From positions 1 to 18,065 of the forward strand of contig JAFTUV010000047.1 of assembly GCA_017466065.1 (NCBI GenBank): DNA of 18,065 nt, read 5' to 3'. Below the pieces are notes generated by a model. That model made no database searches, was not told where the DNA came from, and saw only the letters and a program-made list of their open reading frames with translations. The stretch's first letter is position 1; every line of letters begins with the position of its first letter. A program made the position numbers and the translations under genes. This DNA is from Bacteroidaceae bacterium (GTDB taxonomy: Bacteria; Bacteroidota; Bacteroidia; Bacteroidales; Bacteroidaceae). Below are positions 15,491 through 18,065 of this stretch, piece by piece.

Positions 15491-15533
15491 AGAAAATATG
15501 GACTGCCCGATGAACGGGCAGTCCATATTTTCT
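15491..15533. terminator. Bidirectional terminator between fabG and pyrG
   Basis: A perfect 19-bp stem (15491-15509 with 15515-15533) around loop ATGAA, with AAAA on the left and TTTT on the right of the GC core. Confidence 0.92.
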
Positions 15534-15565
15534 ATTTGCTATTGTAAAAACTTAGAAACTGTTTC

Positions 15566-17188
<1,623 letters not shown>

Positions 17189-17251
17189 TTAATAATCAAA
17201 AATTATAGCGTCCAAACACCAATGGCTCCATTACCCATAGCTTCGGACATA

Positions 17252-17282
17252 CAAAGATAGTGCAAGACGAGAGCAATACAAA
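17252..17282 (-). promoter_or_regulatory. pyrG: pyrG promoter
   Basis: On the minus strand TTTG (17279-17282) and TATCTTTG (17252-17259) are separated by 19 nt, a full match to the Bacteroidota vegetative promoter. It predicts a leader of about 70 nt before the pyrG ATG. The -7 box lies in CTTGCACTATCTTTG, the start sequence of the family A repeat. Confidence 0.8.
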
Positions 17283-17437
17283 ATAAAATCAAGTTTTTTG
17301 AAAAGAAAAAACAATAAAATTCACCACAATAAAAGCAACGAAAAAAGCGACAAAAATTATTGCACAAAATTCGTTGGGAAGCCCGCTTCACAAAAGAATT
17401 GAAGAGCAATAATTTACAAACACGAGCGCAGCGAGAG

Positions 17438-17471
17438 TTGCTTATTCCGTGGGGAATAAGCAAGTTTTTTT
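17438..17471 (+). terminator. Terminator-like hairpin without an upstream gene
   Basis: TTGCTTATTCC (17438-17448) pairs with GGAATAAGCAA (17453-17463) around loop GTGG, followed by G and seven T. It has the form of an intrinsic terminator for + strand transcription, but no + strand gene precedes it. Confidence 0.55.
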
Positions 17472-17504
17472 CGTTCAAGCAACAGAATTTATAAAAGTAT
17501 TGCC

Positions 17505-17543
17505 GAGCGCAGCCTATCTTCACCGAAGGTAAAGATAGTGCAA
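17505..17543 (-). repeat. Family A intergenic repeat, copy 2
   Basis: This 39-nt copy is identical to 17626-17664. On the minus strand it reads TTGCACTATCTTTACC...GGCTGCGCTC. CTATCTTCACC and GGTAAAGATAG form an 11-bp hairpin with one mismatch and a GAA loop (a G-U pair if read from the minus strand). Confidence 0.8.
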
Positions 17544-17600
17544 GCTAAATGAAGATTGTACTAAAAAACGACAGCCAAAGATAGTACAAGCGAGCAAAAA

Positions 17601-17621
17601 GCAAGTTTACTTGCAGTTTTT
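17601..17621 (+). terminator. Small terminator-like hairpin within the repeat array
   Basis: GCAAG-TTTA-CTTGC followed by AGTTTTT and preceded by AAAAA. A similar GCAAG-CAAA-CTTGC hairpin occurs near 404-417 next to the family A copy there, so it may be part of the composite repeat rather than a gene terminator. Confidence 0.4.
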
Positions 17622-17625
17622 AAGA

Positions 17626-17664
17626 GAGCGCAGCCTATCTTCACCGAAGGTAAAGATAGTGCAA
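17626..17664 (-). repeat. Family A intergenic repeat, copy 3
   Basis: Identical over 39 nt to 17505-17543, same orientation, 82 nt further on. A shorter related piece, CCAAAGATAGTACAAGCGAGC, lies between them near 17575-17595. Confidence 0.8.
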
Positions 17665-17704
17665 AAAAAGATTAGTTAAACCCCGATTTCTCATATTAGA
17701 ATAT

Positions 17705-17712
17705 TATATTTG
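17705..17712 (+). promoter_or_regulatory. -7 element upstream of the structured RNA
   Basis: TATATTTG matches TAnnTTTG and would start transcription near 17717, about 35 nt before the first helix of the RNA. No good TTTG is found at the expected -33 distance, so the assignment is tentative. Confidence 0.4.
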
Positions 17713-17752
17713 CCACCGGATTGCAAAAATCCACAACGACATACAATTTTAT

Positions 17753-17924
17753 AGAAGCGTTATGCTCATCTTGTAATTGAGAACGTAGGAAATTTTCAAA
17801 TGTACACAAGAGATAGCATAGTGGTTCTCACGCCTTATAGCGTGGGCTGCTATCATTATATCCGTGTACAGGTTCTTCCTACGACCTTCAATTAGATGTG
17901 TGACATAGCAGTGCCACGCTTTCT
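17753..17924 (+). ncRNA. ssrS: Long irregular hairpin RNA, probable 6S RNA
   Basis: Eight collinear helices make one rod of about 172 nt: 17753-17759/17917-17924 (one bulge), 17759-17764/17904-17909, 17767-17770/17895-17898, TAATTGA/TCAATTA (17774-17780/17888-17894), CGTAGGAA/TTCCTACG (17784-17791/17876-17883), TGTACAC/GTGTACA (17801-17807/17864-17870), GATAGCA/TGCTATC (17812-17818/17848-17854), and CACGC/GCGTG (17829-17833/17840-17844). Internal loops lie between them, such as 9 against 5 nt after the fifth helix. One U-G pair, which would be a mismatch on the other strand, favours + strand transcription. This size and shape fit 6S RNA, which binds the RNA polymerase housekeeping holoenzyme. 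I did not match a 6S sequence signature, so the family call is inference; a different structured RNA is possible. True ends may be longer (about 17716-17940). Confidence 0.6.
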
Positions 17925-17957
17925 TTTGGCAGGGTGGGCAAAAAGTAGGATAAAACC

Positions 17958-17986
17958 TTTGTAATCGTTTGATATACATATCTTTG
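17958..17986 (+). promoter_or_regulatory. Promoter reading out of the right edge
   Basis: TTTG (17958-17961), 17 nt, TATCTTTG (17979-17986). The -7 box is half of a perfect 14-bp palindrome ATCTTTGCAAAGAT (17980-17993). It would start transcription near 17992. Confidence 0.5.
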
Positions 17987-18003
17987 CAAAGATTATCATT
18001 GAT

Positions 18004-18065
18004 ATGCTAAAAAAAATGCTTTTTTTGTGGTTCCTCCAATGTGGTCAAGAATGGCCTGAGAGGAC
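18004..18065 (+). other. Possible start of a gene cut by the window edge
   Basis: An ATG at 18004 opens a frame with no stop for the remaining 20 codons (MLKKMLFLWFLQ...), about 12 nt after the predicted transcription start. It is too short to judge. The sequence GGTTCCTC...GAGAGGAC near the edge can also pair, so a structured RNA is an equal possibility. Confidence 0.2.

Noticed and set aside
17505..17664. CRISPR array
   Set aside because: Only two identical 39-nt copies plus fragments, with unequal spacing and no cas genes; they are dispersed hairpin repeats also seen near position 348.
17749..17979. 76-codon minus-strand frame
   Set aside because: It overlaps the eight-helix RNA exactly and shows no protein-like features; RNA structure explains the sequence better.

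Overview
The window reads as a chromosomal segment of a Bacteroidales bacterium (phylum Bacteroidota), probably a gut anaerobe. The grounds are promoter elements of the Bacteroidota type (TTTG, 17-19 nt, TAnnTTTG), mostly A-rich leaders without a Shine-Dalgarno sequence, lipoproteins with acidic residues just after the lipobox cysteine, a TonB-dependent receptor of a typical Bacteroidales subfamily, and housekeeping proteins (SOD, PcrA, NspC, FabG, PyrG) that resemble Bacteroides/Porphyromonas homologues as I remember them. Genus cannot be fixed from the sequence alone.

Layout, left to right. A 3'-truncated tRNA-Gly(GCC) gene (minus strand) runs off the left edge; between it and its promoter lies an exact copy of the 5' half of the same tRNA. 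Next come a flavoredoxin-type flavin reductase (+), then a tight minus-strand pair, pcrA/uvrD-like helicase and nspC (carboxynorspermidine decarboxylase), then an Fe/Mn superoxide dismutase (+) and a secreted endonuclease/exonuclease/phosphatase-fold protein (-). Divergent from the latter is a three-gene outer-membrane operon (6942-13589): a TonB-dependent receptor with an OmpA-like N-terminal domain, a DUF5689-type lipoprotein, and a large multidomain lipoprotein built of two choice-of-anchor-J-like modules and three OB-fold-like modules. A small coiled-coil protein (-), fabG (+), pyrG (-) and a roughly 170-nt 6S-like structured RNA (+) follow.

How the parts fit. The receptor, two lipoproteins and the divergent exported phosphoesterase-fold enzyme could form a surface system that binds, cuts and imports a nucleic-acid or other phosphorylated ligand; this is inference. 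The other genes are housekeeping: DNA repair, polyamine, lipid and pyrimidine synthesis, oxidative stress.

Most striking points. (1) The CTP synthase keeps its synthetase domain but has lost all three residues of the glutaminase catalytic triad (Cys to Gly382, His to Glu508, Glu to Gln510), so it should depend on free ammonia or on another nitrogen donor. (2) A strong promoter directly precedes the tRNA-Gly half-gene. (3) Two families of intergenic hairpin repeats are present, one of which carries the TATCTTTG promoter element. (4) All four convergent gene junctions contain one long perfect hairpin terminator.
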